From: Bolinopsis microptera
Lineage: Eukaryota; Ctenophora; Tentaculata; Lobata; Bolinopsidae
DNA length: 60,000 bases
Reading direction: 5' to 3'
NCBI RefSeq assembly: GCF_026151205.1
Contig: NC_087072.1
Span: 7,986,084 to 8,046,083, forward strand
Part shown: piece by piece, positions 10,438 to 22,259 of the stretch
How the letters are laid out: the number at the start of each line of letters is the position of its first letter
Position numbering within the stretch: position 1 is the stretch's first letter
The notes under the pieces: generated by a model
What the model was told of the DNA's origin: nothing
Database searches by the model: none
What the model saw: only the letters and a program-made list of their open reading frames with translations
Made by a program: the position numbers and the translations under genes

Positions 10438-11611
10438 TGCGGAATTTCCATTTATCAGGAAGGAACGAATAATGAAACCGTCCACGCTTAACAGCTTCAG
10501 CAGACATTGATGCAAAATACTATGCGATCGTACTTATAAGAGTACTATGAAAAAGTTATCACAAAAGTTATCTCAGCCAGATATTCAAATCAGGTTTTAT
10601 GCAAAAGATTGTTGCAAGTATACCTTCAAATTTAAAGTATAGTGTATACTTATTTTGAACTTTAAATCGGCTGTAATTTAGTCGCCGAAAATAGAGACTA
10701 GCTAAGATACCGGGCGGCTAACTCATTAGGAGCAAATATTTCATTGGGAGCAATAATTCAGGTTTAAATAATAATTCAAAAGAGCAAATATGAAGAAAGG
10801 ATACTAATTTATTGAGAATGTAATGCGCAAAACCTGTCCAAGTAATGGGCTTCGATATAAACTTTCAATAACATTTTCATGAAATTGAGGAATAATACAT
10901 ATTTATGGATTTTATTACTTCATCAAAAATATAGCGGAAAATATTTGAACAGTGAAGATTATCATCGGCTAAAATTTTGGCCATGAAATAGTTGGTCGGC
11001 GAAAAATTAACAAGGCTTTTAAAAGCATGAGCACAACAGCCGTTTGAGTCCACCTTTTAGCAGATTTAGGTATGCAATTATGGAAAAGTATTTTAAAGAA
11101 ATGATAAAGCAGTTGTGGAACAGAAACATATTGCAAAGCGACTTACTTGACTTACTTGTGTGCAACATCTTCCACAATACCCATGACCCCCAGATCTTCC
11201 GCATTGGAATTAGCCATGTCTCCCCTACTGACACGTTCGGGTTAAAAGTGATTTTATAAAATCTGTACGTTTCATTTCTTTAATATTGAGCGTACAATGT
11301 GTGTCATAACTACGCATACAACATTTGATAAGCACAATTTGGAAGATTCGACTACAGTTAAAAGATTGATGTTTTTGCGTTATATGTGCTTGATAGTTGA
11401 TAATATTGGCAAGCAAGAGCAATTTCAGTAAGACACAGCAGCTCTTATCAAATTTCCATAATTTTATATCGAGAAATATGAGCTTACAAAGCAAATGTTA
11501 CTAGGTAACACCTGCACCTTAATTAGAATGACACTTCAAAGTTATGTAACAGAATCATGATCAACCACAAAATATAACTTATAAAAGGTTCAATAAATTA
11601 TCTAAAACAGT
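10438..11611. other. Intergenic DNA, no gene recognised
   Basis: AT-rich sequence between the fold-back element and the 3' end of the ATP synthase gene. Overlapping short frames on both strands (11019-11494) have no recognisable product and are probably chance. Confidence 0.5.
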
Positions 11612-12875
<1,264 letters not shown>

Positions 12876-14639
12876 TATGGAGATCTCAAGAGCCTTCCCT
12901 ATTATTAAAGTTCGGTGTTACTTTATCATTCAAAATTACGGATTCTGTTATTTAAATTTCATTGAGAAATGCACACATTACAACAATGAAATGAACAAAT
13001 AATGAATGATATATATAATATATATGACTATAAAACCCTAGCTCTGGTCACAAGAGCAACTGCCTAAACGTGCAAAAGTGAAAACAAATACTTATAACAT
13101 ATTAATAGTCCTTAAAATTTGCAATAAATAAATTCGTTCCATTAAATTCTCAATATAAACTTTTCTCTATTTACACTAATAAATTAAATTAAAACCCACA
13201 CCAACAGAACTTTTGATGTGTAAGAATGATTGACACAACACTCTCACAATATTACAGTGCATGCTACAATATTAAAACTGTTTAGTTGAGTTCATGTTAC
13301 AAAATTTAACTGCAATAGCACCTAATAAATTAATGAATAATAAATATAAATTCAGTCAGATTTTTTAAAGCACTTTATTGGTAAATATTTGTGTCAGTTA
13401 TATTTGGAACGATAGATGATGCTGTAAATGATGCAGCAAATCATATCGTAAGCTGTTAGTAGTACACCCTACTAGTAGTACACCCATCCTTGGAGAACCC
13501 GGTGGATGTCCTTGCTGTATGGCAGTGTTAAACAAGGAACTGAAACCGAGAGGTTCCGTTCAGGCCCTTCACACTTTGTTTCTGTCTAGTTCTAATGTAC
13601 CGTCACAATAGTGACTTTAATATATAATACAACTTGTCGTCAATTTATCGATTTATTTACGTACTAAATAACTTGGGCTAACTTGGTTATTATTAGTTAT
13701 TTCAATCAACATAAAATATCAATGCATGACTTAGCATAACGCTGCTTGATGAGTAAATACTTCATGATTACATTATTCAAATGATGAACATGTTAATCAC
13801 CTCCAGTACATTAAAAAACTAGTACCTAAGATGGTTAAAAGAAATGGAACAGTAATTTATAGAAAACATAACTATAAGCAGCAAATAGATTCCTCTGAAG
13901 ATGATTAGCACACTTTACTACGAACTATCGTATATGTTTCAAGAACCTTACATTCCTTAAATGCACATGGGAGAGCACAACACAAACGAATGTTGAGCCA
14001 CCAACCTACTTGTACTTGTGTGCTTCAACTAGAAGTAGAACCAGGTTAAAACTATTAGAACCATGTTAAAACATTACAAGCTATCAAAGCCACCACTACA
14101 CATCTAGTCTCTTCTGGTTGAAGTCTTTTTATTTCTTTTTTGCAAACAGTAGAAGGAGGCTGGATAAATTATGATATCAATAATTTGAGATAGAATGTTG
14201 ATGGGGGTTAACAAAACTGGATGAAGTTGATACGAATAAACGGGGTTCCTCTATACGTGCAGCTCAAATAAGTGCCCAGTGGTCACGAATCATTAACACA
14301 TAATCGAATTAACTGCCTGCAGAAAGACTCCTAATTTAAGGTGCCAGACGCTTCAGTACAGAATCACTGTAAATTGTAACGATTTGCATTAGTATGTAGT
14401 CGATCATAGTCGCATGGAGCAGTTCTTACATCTGTCACGGGAGTTGTGTTGGGAGTTTTGTGCTATCCTCTACAGCAGATAGTGGAGAAATCCGTAATTA
14501 ACGGTTGCATGAGGATGAACAGGGAAACAGCCACAAGATTTAAATTCTTTAAATGTCCTATTATGTATTGTGTTTGCACTACTTGTGAGAGTTCCAAGGC
14601 ATTTATTGATTTATATCAATTTATTATCACATTTCTCTG
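12876..14639. other. Intergenic DNA upstream of the ATP synthase gene
   Basis: AT-rich, with the promoter of ATP5MC at its left side. No exon or element was recognised. A less AT-rich block at about 13440-13620 stands out but fits no family I know. Confidence 0.45.
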
Positions 14640-14883
14640 TTATTTGCTACACTAGGATGTCAAACGCTAAAGGGACGAGTGGGTGGACACAGGACTAATT
14701 TGTATGATATTATTGTGAAAAAGGACCTATTTAAGAGACAAATTTGTTTGAAAAATGAAGATGATTTTACCAACTTAGTGAACTTAGCAAGAGATAAAGT
14801 AGGATGGAGGAGTTTATTTACTTTGAGACATATTGAACGAATGAGTCTTCGTAAGCGTAAATAGGCCAGCACTTTGCTGGGCC
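14640..14883 (+). pseudogene. Retroelement ORF C-terminal tail plus 3' hairpin
   Basis: An open frame ending at the TAG 14862-14864 reads KGRVGGHRTNLYDIIVKKDL... and ...NLARDKVGWRSLFTLRHIE. This resembles the basic G-R-P...W-type tails of non-LTR retrotransposon proteins. Directly at the stop follows a small hairpin (GGCCAGC, loop, GCTGGGCC; 14864-14883), then AT-rich microsatellite DNA, as expected for a retroelement 3' end. No upstream reverse transcriptase was found, so this is a 5'-truncated copy. Family assignment is uncertain. Confidence 0.45.
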
Positions 14884-15337
14884 TCTTTAGGTGCTCTTTT
14901 GTTTATAGATGTTATTATATATTATATATTAAAGTAGGATGGATATATTATGTAGGATATATATATTATATATTATGACATTTGACAAATATATCAGAAA
15001 CGAAATTGATGTCTCTCGTACATCACGAGCACACTAACTCACAACTGTGATCAACAATTTATGATATTAACTTAAATATGATAAATTCCTGGAGAACTAC
15101 TGAACGACGCTCGATTTTCATGACGATCTTCTGGTTGACTGTTTTAACAAGTGCGCGGCGTGAATATCATTGGTGATTGCTAAACCAGTATAGCCTTGCG
15201 CGCACTTAAAGGATTTTACTTTACTTGTAAGACTAAAACGGTCAAAAATAAGCAACCATTGACCAGTAAAAACTAAATATTTCCAGTTACCCTACACATG
15301 TATACAACTATTTTAAAATTTCTTTTACGTGACGTTA

Positions 15338-15700
15338 GACTTACCTGGGGACCCCAGGCTATTATGTTCATAAACATAGCCTGGCGTAATTGAACCCTCT
15401 AAACCGCGCAAATAGGCGCGTTTATGCAATTTTACAATCAAATGATCAGATTTTACAATCTAACTCAGCGCGCGGCTCTTGTAGCGCATACGTCACTTTT
15501 TTTTCTTATTGGTAGTTGGCTGTTGGCGTGCCGTGATCTTTTGCGCGGCTGTAACTGGTTCTGAACGGTCACGTGCGCTCTAACATCCAATGAGCATTCG
15601 CACTTTTTTCAGGGCGATGGAGATCGTAATTCACTCAGCTCGAATAAATAAAAGGTTCGGCGGAATGACAGGCTGAGCGCCGCCCAGTAACGTTGGACGT
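15338..15700. repeat. Family C repeat copies (CTTACCTGGGGACCCCAGG ... GGCGGAATGACAGG)
   Basis: The start (CTTACCTGGGGACCCCAGG, then CTATTATGTTCATAAAC) and the end (GGTTCGGCGGAATGACAGG, then CTGAGCGCCGCCC) of a recurrent GC-rich repeat, here separated by about 240 bp. Related copies occur at 16388-16475, 16850-16920, 43128-43195, 51945-52057, 53785-53855, 54460-54545, 54755-54795 and 54900-54970, in both orientations. Confidence 0.75.
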
Positions 15701-16165
15701 GACATTTTGCAGTTTCTCTACTCCGCGCATATCCCACATTTGTTTTAGTAATTCTTTTACAATACATACAACATTTGTAGCGCGATGCGTTACTTTGCCG
15801 CGCCGCGCACTTAATAACAAATAAGGCTTCTCACAGCGACAGATCGGCGAGATGCGCTACTGTGCGAGATGCGCTACTGTGCCGCGCCGAGCTGCCATGA
15901 ATTGACATCGTCAATTAAATACAACATAAAATATCGCAAACAAGCAAGCTATTAATAATTTGTGGTCATGCGTTTCTTGAAAGCGTTGATACATGCGCGC
16001 GAAAAGTGGCATGCAACGTATGTCAATGAAAGCGGCGCGCGCTACTTCGAAGAAATTTAGACGAGTAACATCCGTCAATACGTTTCGTGATCTTACAGTG
16101 TTTTGCAAATAATACCTCAGGAAAGTAATTAAATTTATATGAAATGTGGCATGGTAATTTGGAAT

Positions 16166-16245
16166 TTGTAAGTTTATAACCTATCAAGACGCGCGCTGAG
16201 TTGAACTCGTCGACGGTCTAATATTTGAAACAATTATTTTACGAG
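16166..16245 (+). mobile_element. Family D short element, shortened copy
   Basis: TTGTAAGTTTATAACCTATC at the left and GAGTTGAACTCGTCGACGG in the centre. It ends at TTTTACGAG without the CACCCGTTAA tail. TAATTTGGAAT flanks it on both sides (16155-16165 and 16246-16256), an 11-bp target duplication. Confidence 0.8.
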
Positions 16246-17564
16246 TAATTTGGAATCTGCTATAAGTCTCGATAGTCCTATTTTTAATAATGGTTCAGAC
16301 TCAGTAAAAATGTATTTGATTAAAATTCCTACTACGTAAGAGCATTTACTAAATTACGTTGTTCTGTTTAAATTGTTGTTTTCCTGTTGTACTTACTTGG
16401 GGACCCAAGCCTACAATGTTCATAATAAACACAAATAAAGATTAGGCGGAATGACAGGTTGAACGCCGCCCAATAATAGTAACATTGTACATGAGTTCAC
16501 AAAACAATCAATACATATTACGTTAAGTTCAACTTGATAAAACGTTTTTAGTTGTATCACGCGGTGACCCCCACGGTCGCTTCACTATAGTGGGTGTCAT
16601 CCGAATTGCGAGATTCGCGAGAAATCTCAGGTGCAACTGTACGACAAGAACTCGCGTGCGCGAGGTGATAGATGCAATACTTAATTGTTACCGCGTGTGC
16701 GGTAGAGTCACATTTAGAAGGTTCTAGACTATTTGACGTTGTATACTAACTTCTTCGATGATGTGATAACAATTAACAGAAAAGCTTAACCCTCAACTAT
16801 TCACAATTTTTGAACTTGCAACTCTCTCTCTATCTTATTCTTACTTGCTTACTTGGGGACCCGGGACCCCGGGCTTTAGTGTATCACTGTATGAACACTT
16901 TAGTCCCCCGGTATTGAGTTTGAGACAGGAAAGCATTTTACAAATTAGAATTAGAATTAGAGTCAAATTTAAACAGCAATATAATAGAAATAGTAAATAA
17001 ATTAAAAATGCTTCGATCTGCTGTGCAGGACATCAAAATTAGTATTATAATCAGAACAAATATTCCAAATTAAATCCGTAAAGCCATAATTTTAGTCACA
17101 ATCAACAATATTTACAGAATGGACAACATATAATTAAAACTTGTACAATTGGTATCCTGGAGATGATAGATAACACAACTAAAATTCATCTGCATCATAA
17201 ATTAACGAAAATATACGGATGCCTCAGCGCTTCAAAGAACTAGATTTTGTAGTAGTTTAAAAGTAAATATTTGGTTCCATATCAGCTAGGTATAAACTAT
17301 TAAAGGTCATGCAACATCTTTTTTATTTTATCCGTAATCTGAGTCATATTACAGGATCATACAGTGGTAAAAAGATCTTTACACCAAACACTGTGCAAAC
17401 AAATACAAAAGCGCGTAGATGATGTAGGTATTGCACTATTCTGATGTAGGTATTGCACTACTCTTCGAACAATAGGATGTAAAATCCCCGTTGAATTGAG
17501 AGGTACAGTTTTTGCGTTGACTCCTCGAACCGTCACTGAGGGAAAGAAAATATGATAAATCTGA

Positions 17565-17834
17565 AAAAGACAAAAGAAGAAAGACAAGGTTGTTCTACTG
17601 ACTGGTACTAACTATGTCATCAACACAGTAAACTCTTACAGTGTCACAAAAGACATCGAAGAATTTGTTGAAACATTGTGGGCAGAATTTAATATCGCAA
17701 AAATACGTATTTCAAACATTCTGCCTAGAGCTGTTACAAGTAAGAATAATATAATCCAGGGACTGAATCGATACTCGGAAAATGTGTGTTATAAGCATAA
17801 GCTATCGTACATAAACACAGAACACGAGAAATAG
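17565..17834 (+). pseudogene. SGNH/GDSL-hydrolase-like fragment, probably retroelement-derived
   Basis: A 90-codon open frame without a start codon reads VVLLTGTNYVINTVNS, SVTKDIEEFVETLW, ISNILPRAV and later SYINTEHEK, then a stop. The order GTN(D), ILPR, ...YI(D)..H fits SGNH hydrolase blocks III-V, as found as accessory domains in some retroelements. The usual Asp of GTND is Tyr here, and the nucleophile region is missing. It lies 12 bases upstream of the Penelope-like frame, so it may belong to the same or to a neighbouring element. Assignment rests on pattern only. Confidence 0.4.
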
Positions 17835-17845
17835 AATAAATAAGG

Positions 17846-18990
17846 AATTGTCAGGCTCGGATCGAGCCAAACGGTAAATTAACCAGCAGATTGTACCGCA
17901 AGCCGCAACAAAAGGATATTACCCTGCACAACAACTCTTGCCATCCTGAGTCTGTTAAGATTAATACAGTGAAGAACCTATATAGCGAGGCTTGCCGCAT
18001 CTCATCTGGCCCAGCGGAAAAGGAGCACTCTCTCAGACTCCTTGAAGATCTATTACAGAAAAACGGTTACCAGAACCCAAGACGTTATTGTAGCAGTAGT
18101 AATTCTAACAGGCGTCAGAGTGTTGAGGATGATTCCAGGACAGTTCTTAATTTAGATTTTATTTCGGACAGTGCTAGCAATAAGATTAGAAATAATGTAA
18201 AGCAGAACAATTTACCTATTAAAGTAAACTTTAAACCCACTTCGAAATTGTAGTAAAAATTTGCAGTATTAATTCATGTAAAATTCCTTTGATAGTTTGT
18301 AATAAAGATTGTGAAGTGAAGAATGTCGTATATAAGATTAAGTGTAAATTATGTGACCAGCTGTACGTTGGAGAAACCAGTAGGAAAGTACATGCTCGTG
18401 TAGGTGAACACTTACGTTACGCTACCTACCCTGCTACCCCTTCTAATGTTAGTCAAGCTTTTGCCATACATTATTCGAGCTGTCATGAGGGGTTAAATCC
18501 CAGTTTAGAAGTAGATGTTTTAAGAATTGAGCCCAATACTGTCAGAAGAAAGATTTTCGAAGCGATGTTTATTATTAATCTGAACCCTACAATTAACAAG
18601 AGAGAAGAACTGGATACTATTAAACGTTTTATCATAGCTAGTACTGAAGAATTTTAGATATTTTAGTTTCATTCCCTTTTTATTGCATACAGTTTCAGTT
18701 TTCTAGTAGTAGTAAGTTTTAATGTTTTTTCACATCTCGTTCACAATCAGTAACCACTCACTATAATTTCACTCACATTGTGTATACACCATCTCACATG
18801 TATTGTATCTTTTACCTTATCATCTGTTATCACTGTACATGTCATTCCATCACACGATCACAATCACGTACTTGCTGTTTAGTTGATGTTTTAAGTTTAT
18901 TGAATAGCAGATCGAGCATTGGTGTATATATAGATTTTGATTCTAATTTTAGTCTAGTATTTGAACAATTTGTTGTCGTTTAGCCATTTT
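17846..18990 (+). mobile_element. Penelope-like retroelement, 3' part with GIY-YIG endonuclease, frameshifted
   Basis: The first frame (to the TAG at 18251-18253) reads NGKLTSRLYRKPQQKDITLH, then NNSCHPESVKINTVKNLY, the end of a Penelope-type reverse transcriptase. After a frame change near 18250 the second frame (to 18657) reads VVYKIKCKLCDQLYVGETSR, then KVHARVGEHL and EAMFIINLNPTINKREE. This is a GIY-YIG endonuclease with the CxxC typical of Penelope-like elements (K-C-K-L-C, then YVGET). The catalytic Tyr, Arg and Glu region is present. The catalytic RT core is missing upstream, and one frameshift breaks the protein, so the copy is dead. An AT-rich 3' tail with an AATAAA-like signal extends to about 18990. 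Confidence 0.85.
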
Positions 18991-19370
18991 TGATTAATAA
19001 ATTTTATGAGACAGTTTTCTCACATATTTACCAATTTTGTCAGCATGAATACGAAGTTGTTACTTTGAAACAGTGCAGTATCATTTGTCGCAAGAAATCA
19101 GAATAACTAGAAACTATTTGGAACTCCCAAAAACTGTCTATTAGAATACTATGTAACCTTATCATCAAAAATATTTCGATGAACTAGTTATTTTGCCCGC
19201 AAGGAGCTAACAGTCATAATAATTTGTTTGTGACATAATTAACCTATTTTAAACCTTTTGCGATGGTGCAATTGTGACACTGTTAACATAATGATTTATG
19301 TAACTGGTGCATGGTACAAGTAGTGTTATTTGATCCATAGTACGTAATATAATATATATATCACTAAACA

Positions 19371-20428
19371 GGGGAGGGGGGGGGGGGGCAAAAGTCAGTA
19401 CCCATACGTTGGGTCTTTTACCACCGCCGTGTTTTATATTTGAGAGTTGTTGCTTTACAGAGGGCATACTGTACCTACTTGTTCGAGGATTCCGTCACCA
19501 AAATTTGGAGAATCGATTTTTGGGGGCCACACCCAATCAACATTGAATTGCTTATACTCGTGGTTTTGAACATGTTAGAGACTCCGTTGTATTGTAACAT
19601 ATTGCAATATGTCATTAAATCCCGAATATAATCTGAAAGGATGGTGCGAAACGGATTTAAAATGACGAAGTCAAGCAATTTGTTTATCTCGTTAGCAAAA
19701 TTGATTGGGTACTCTTCCATGTCTCCAATGAAGAAGTTCTCAGGCGTGCTGGAATTAAGTCTATTAAAACTTTCATCGGTTCGGCTAGACTAAGGTGGTA
19801 CGGACATGTTGTCAGAATGCCAGAGACACGGTTTCCCAATTTTCTACTGAATTGCAAACCAAACTATGGAAAGAGACTGAGAGGACGAACCGGCAACGTC
19901 TGGATGGCCTGTGTACTCGAGGATGCGGCTGACTTTACAGGTGTCGCAGTAAAACTGTTAGCTCTAAAACGAGTGGAATGGAGGAACATGCTACACCGTA
20001 GAAGAGATGTGTGTGATGCAGACCACTCCAACGACTAGGAGGAGACCTCTTCATGTAGCCTGTATGTAGTTGGGCTCTCTGCACGATTCCCATAATGCGG
20101 ATCTCGCCTCAACCTAATCACCTGATCACACGTAATGAACCAGAACAAACTCGATATGCTTCACATCTCGGTCATCTGAGAATCTAGATCTCTAATTTTT
20201 TTCAGGACAAACGTAATTTAAATGACAAAACACCATTCAATAATATTTGGCTCGATCCGACTATCCAAACTATCAAACAAACGCGAAAATGATCCTTCAT
20301 TTGAAAAAAATGAACACAAATATTTTATGATTAGACAAATACGACTTACGAACCAGTAGTGGTAGTGACTCAGTGACTGAGCTATTAAGGCCAACAAATG
20401 GGTACTGACTGCCCCCCCCCCCCCCCCC
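19371..20428 (+). mobile_element. G-tract element, family B copy 2 with both ends
   Basis: The left end is GGGG, A, a long G tract and CAAAAGTCAGTACCCATACG. The right end is CCAACAAATGGGTACTGACT, then G and a long C tract. The ends are thus imperfect inverted repeats (AGTCAGTACCCAT). It matches copy 1 at 8738-9652, apart from a LINE fragment (about 19716-20067) absent from copy 1, and it lacks the family D insertion of copy 1. No clear target duplication. Confidence 0.75.
19721..20038 (+). pseudogene. Non-LTR retrotransposon C-terminal fragment, nested in family B
   Basis: Open frame VSNEEVLRRAGIKSIKTF, then IGSARLRWYGHVVRMPETRF, LRGRTGNVWMACVLEDAADF and EWRNMLHRRRD. The LRW-GHV-RM...GR....W..D signature is the standard C-terminal end of many LINE ORF2 proteins. 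Comparison with family B copy 1 shows it was inserted at the point where copy 1 reads GGGTACTCAATGATTACCC. No RT domain: a heavily 5'-truncated copy. Confidence 0.8.
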
Positions 20429-22259
20429 GTATTATAATATTATTAATATAGGGTGTAATTCCTATAATTCCTGCAATTAATAATAGGGTGTTCAAGCTGG
20501 TATATATCATTATTTGTTCAATTTCACACATGTTCAGATATCATCAAGAGTATGTGACAAAATACATTTGTTTGTGCCTTCTATGTTTTAGTTGCTTTTA
20601 ACAATATAATAATAACGATTCCCAACACATCCGGGTAATCAAATAATTGCACACCTACATAACAACAGTTGTCCCAATGTGTAAGTAACGGATATATGTA
20701 CCCATCCAGTGAATTGAACACTCGAACATTTGATCAAAATGGCAGCAAGGGGTCTATATTTACATCGTTACATGTCTAAAGTGTCAAAAGGTAAACATTT
20801 ACGTGCCAGCCGTATTTAACCGATACCTCCTGATTAAGATATCGTTATGTGACAAAGTTAGCCTAGAGAATGATACGATTATCATAACTATCAAGGTTTT
20901 GTGTCATTTCATAGTGTGGCAAAGTCAACTACACCGTGCCTTTTAATACGGTCACTTATATTTACCAACATCCTCAAACTCAAATGAACTTGTCCATATA
21001 GCGTACTCTACAATCTAGATAAACAAACGAAGTTTGAGTTATTAGTTAGTAGTTACTACGTATTTTATCTAATCTTCATTCATCTTTATTTTTAGCTAAT
21101 CCTACAATGCTGCAAACTAACGATTGAGTATGAGGTCAATTAAATGTTCGTAGATATGGATTATAGAGATTACCTCACACATAATTTAACAGCATGAGAC
21201 AAGTGGAAATCAAACAAACAAATAGATTTCAAGTTCCTTAAGGATTGCTGCACTAATTGAGATCGGAGATTTTAAAACTCTAGTTCGACAGTTTAAGTTC
21301 TTGATGTAGCTGTTGGTAGTGCAAGTGAAAGAGTAATTTAGAGCTCCTGCATACATATCATAAACGACAGGATCAGCTTACTTGAGTAGTTCATTCTGCA
21401 TCTGATCAGGTCTTGTGGCTATATCAAACTTCACTTTTCGAGATGCTGTCTTGTGTCGATGGTGTTGATAATCTCAGCAATACGGTCAGACCGTGGCCGT
21501 CTCAGCAAGACAGTCAACAAGACTTGAAATATCAAAATCCTGAACCGATAAATAACTTATTTACAGAGATCTTGTCAATGCACGACTTTTTAGTTGCACT
21601 CGTTTCAATCCTGTCCAGTTCCCGTACGGAATTTCAGGTCGGCGGCAATTTCCTCCTCCCACGAATCCACTCCTGAAAATATTCACGTGTTAAATCATGT
21701 AATTCTTGATTGGTGATCGGCTATTAAGGAGATTTAAGGCACTTTATTTTACTAAAACAGTGGATTAAGATGTTATTAACCTTAATTTCATCGGTTACTA
21801 ACATTTATATAGTAGCCTAAAGGTGACCTCCTAGTGGCCAGTAAATGGTAATTATACGTATCTCATGGCTTGTGACCGCACTTGTGACATGTAGCAATCT
21901 TAAAGAATAAACATAGCAATGTTAATGAAGGTTTTAGGTTAAGTTAAGGTATGTAATGTAAGTAGCAGCTGTAGTCCCTCTACTATACCAGATTAATTCC
22001 AAGTCAGTCCAGGCATAATTGTGGCTACAAGTACAAGGTCATGTTTCCAAATCGGTCATTCTGCCACATGTTTCCAGAATCTCGGTTAATGAGACATTTT
22101 TAGACGCGCGCATTAAATATACGTGCTTTAATTGGTTAATTTCCATCGCGCTTGTCTGATATGATTATGTTCAAGCGATCAAAGAATGTATATATAATGC
22201 ATATATGATTTCATAACGACATATTTCCTGATTTTTACTATCTATTTCCTACGTTTCCG
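20429..22259. other. Intergenic DNA upstream of the DUF6589 gene
   Basis: Mostly AT-rich with no firm gene. A possible small first exon at 20739-20790 (ATG ... donor GTAAAC) and a strong acceptor before 21096 were seen, but no sensible protein results. The promoter of the DUF6589 gene should lie at the right side, partly within a family A fragment. Confidence 0.45.
21976..22105. repeat. Family A right-arm fragment in the putative promoter
   Basis: CCCTCTACTATACCAG, AAGTCAGTCCAGGCATAATT, CATGTTTCCAAATCGG and TTTCCAGAATCTCGG match the right arm and right terminus of the fold-back element at 9960-10421. It ends about 155 bp before the DUF6589 start codon. Confidence 0.75.

Larger units (their letters stand above)
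14884..17560. other. Repeat-rich intergenic region
   Basis: Contains TA microsatellite DNA (14915-14980), copies of the GC-rich family C (near 15340-15400, 15640-15700, 16390-16475, 16850-16920), a GCGCGATGCG block at 15776-15900 related to the spacer at 4920-5045, and one family D insertion (16166-16245). No coding exon recognised. Confidence 0.55.

Noticed and set aside
20739-21136. Possible small gene: ATG exon 20739-20790 and an exon after a strong acceptor at 21096
   Set aside because: Joined in phase it gives only 28 residues, and no family was recognised; other phases stop at once.
21605-21672. Minus exon-like frame VDSWEEEIAADLKFRTGTGQD with acceptor TTTTCAG
   Set aside because: Looks protein-like but only 21 residues, and no upstream exon could be joined; left out of the gene list.
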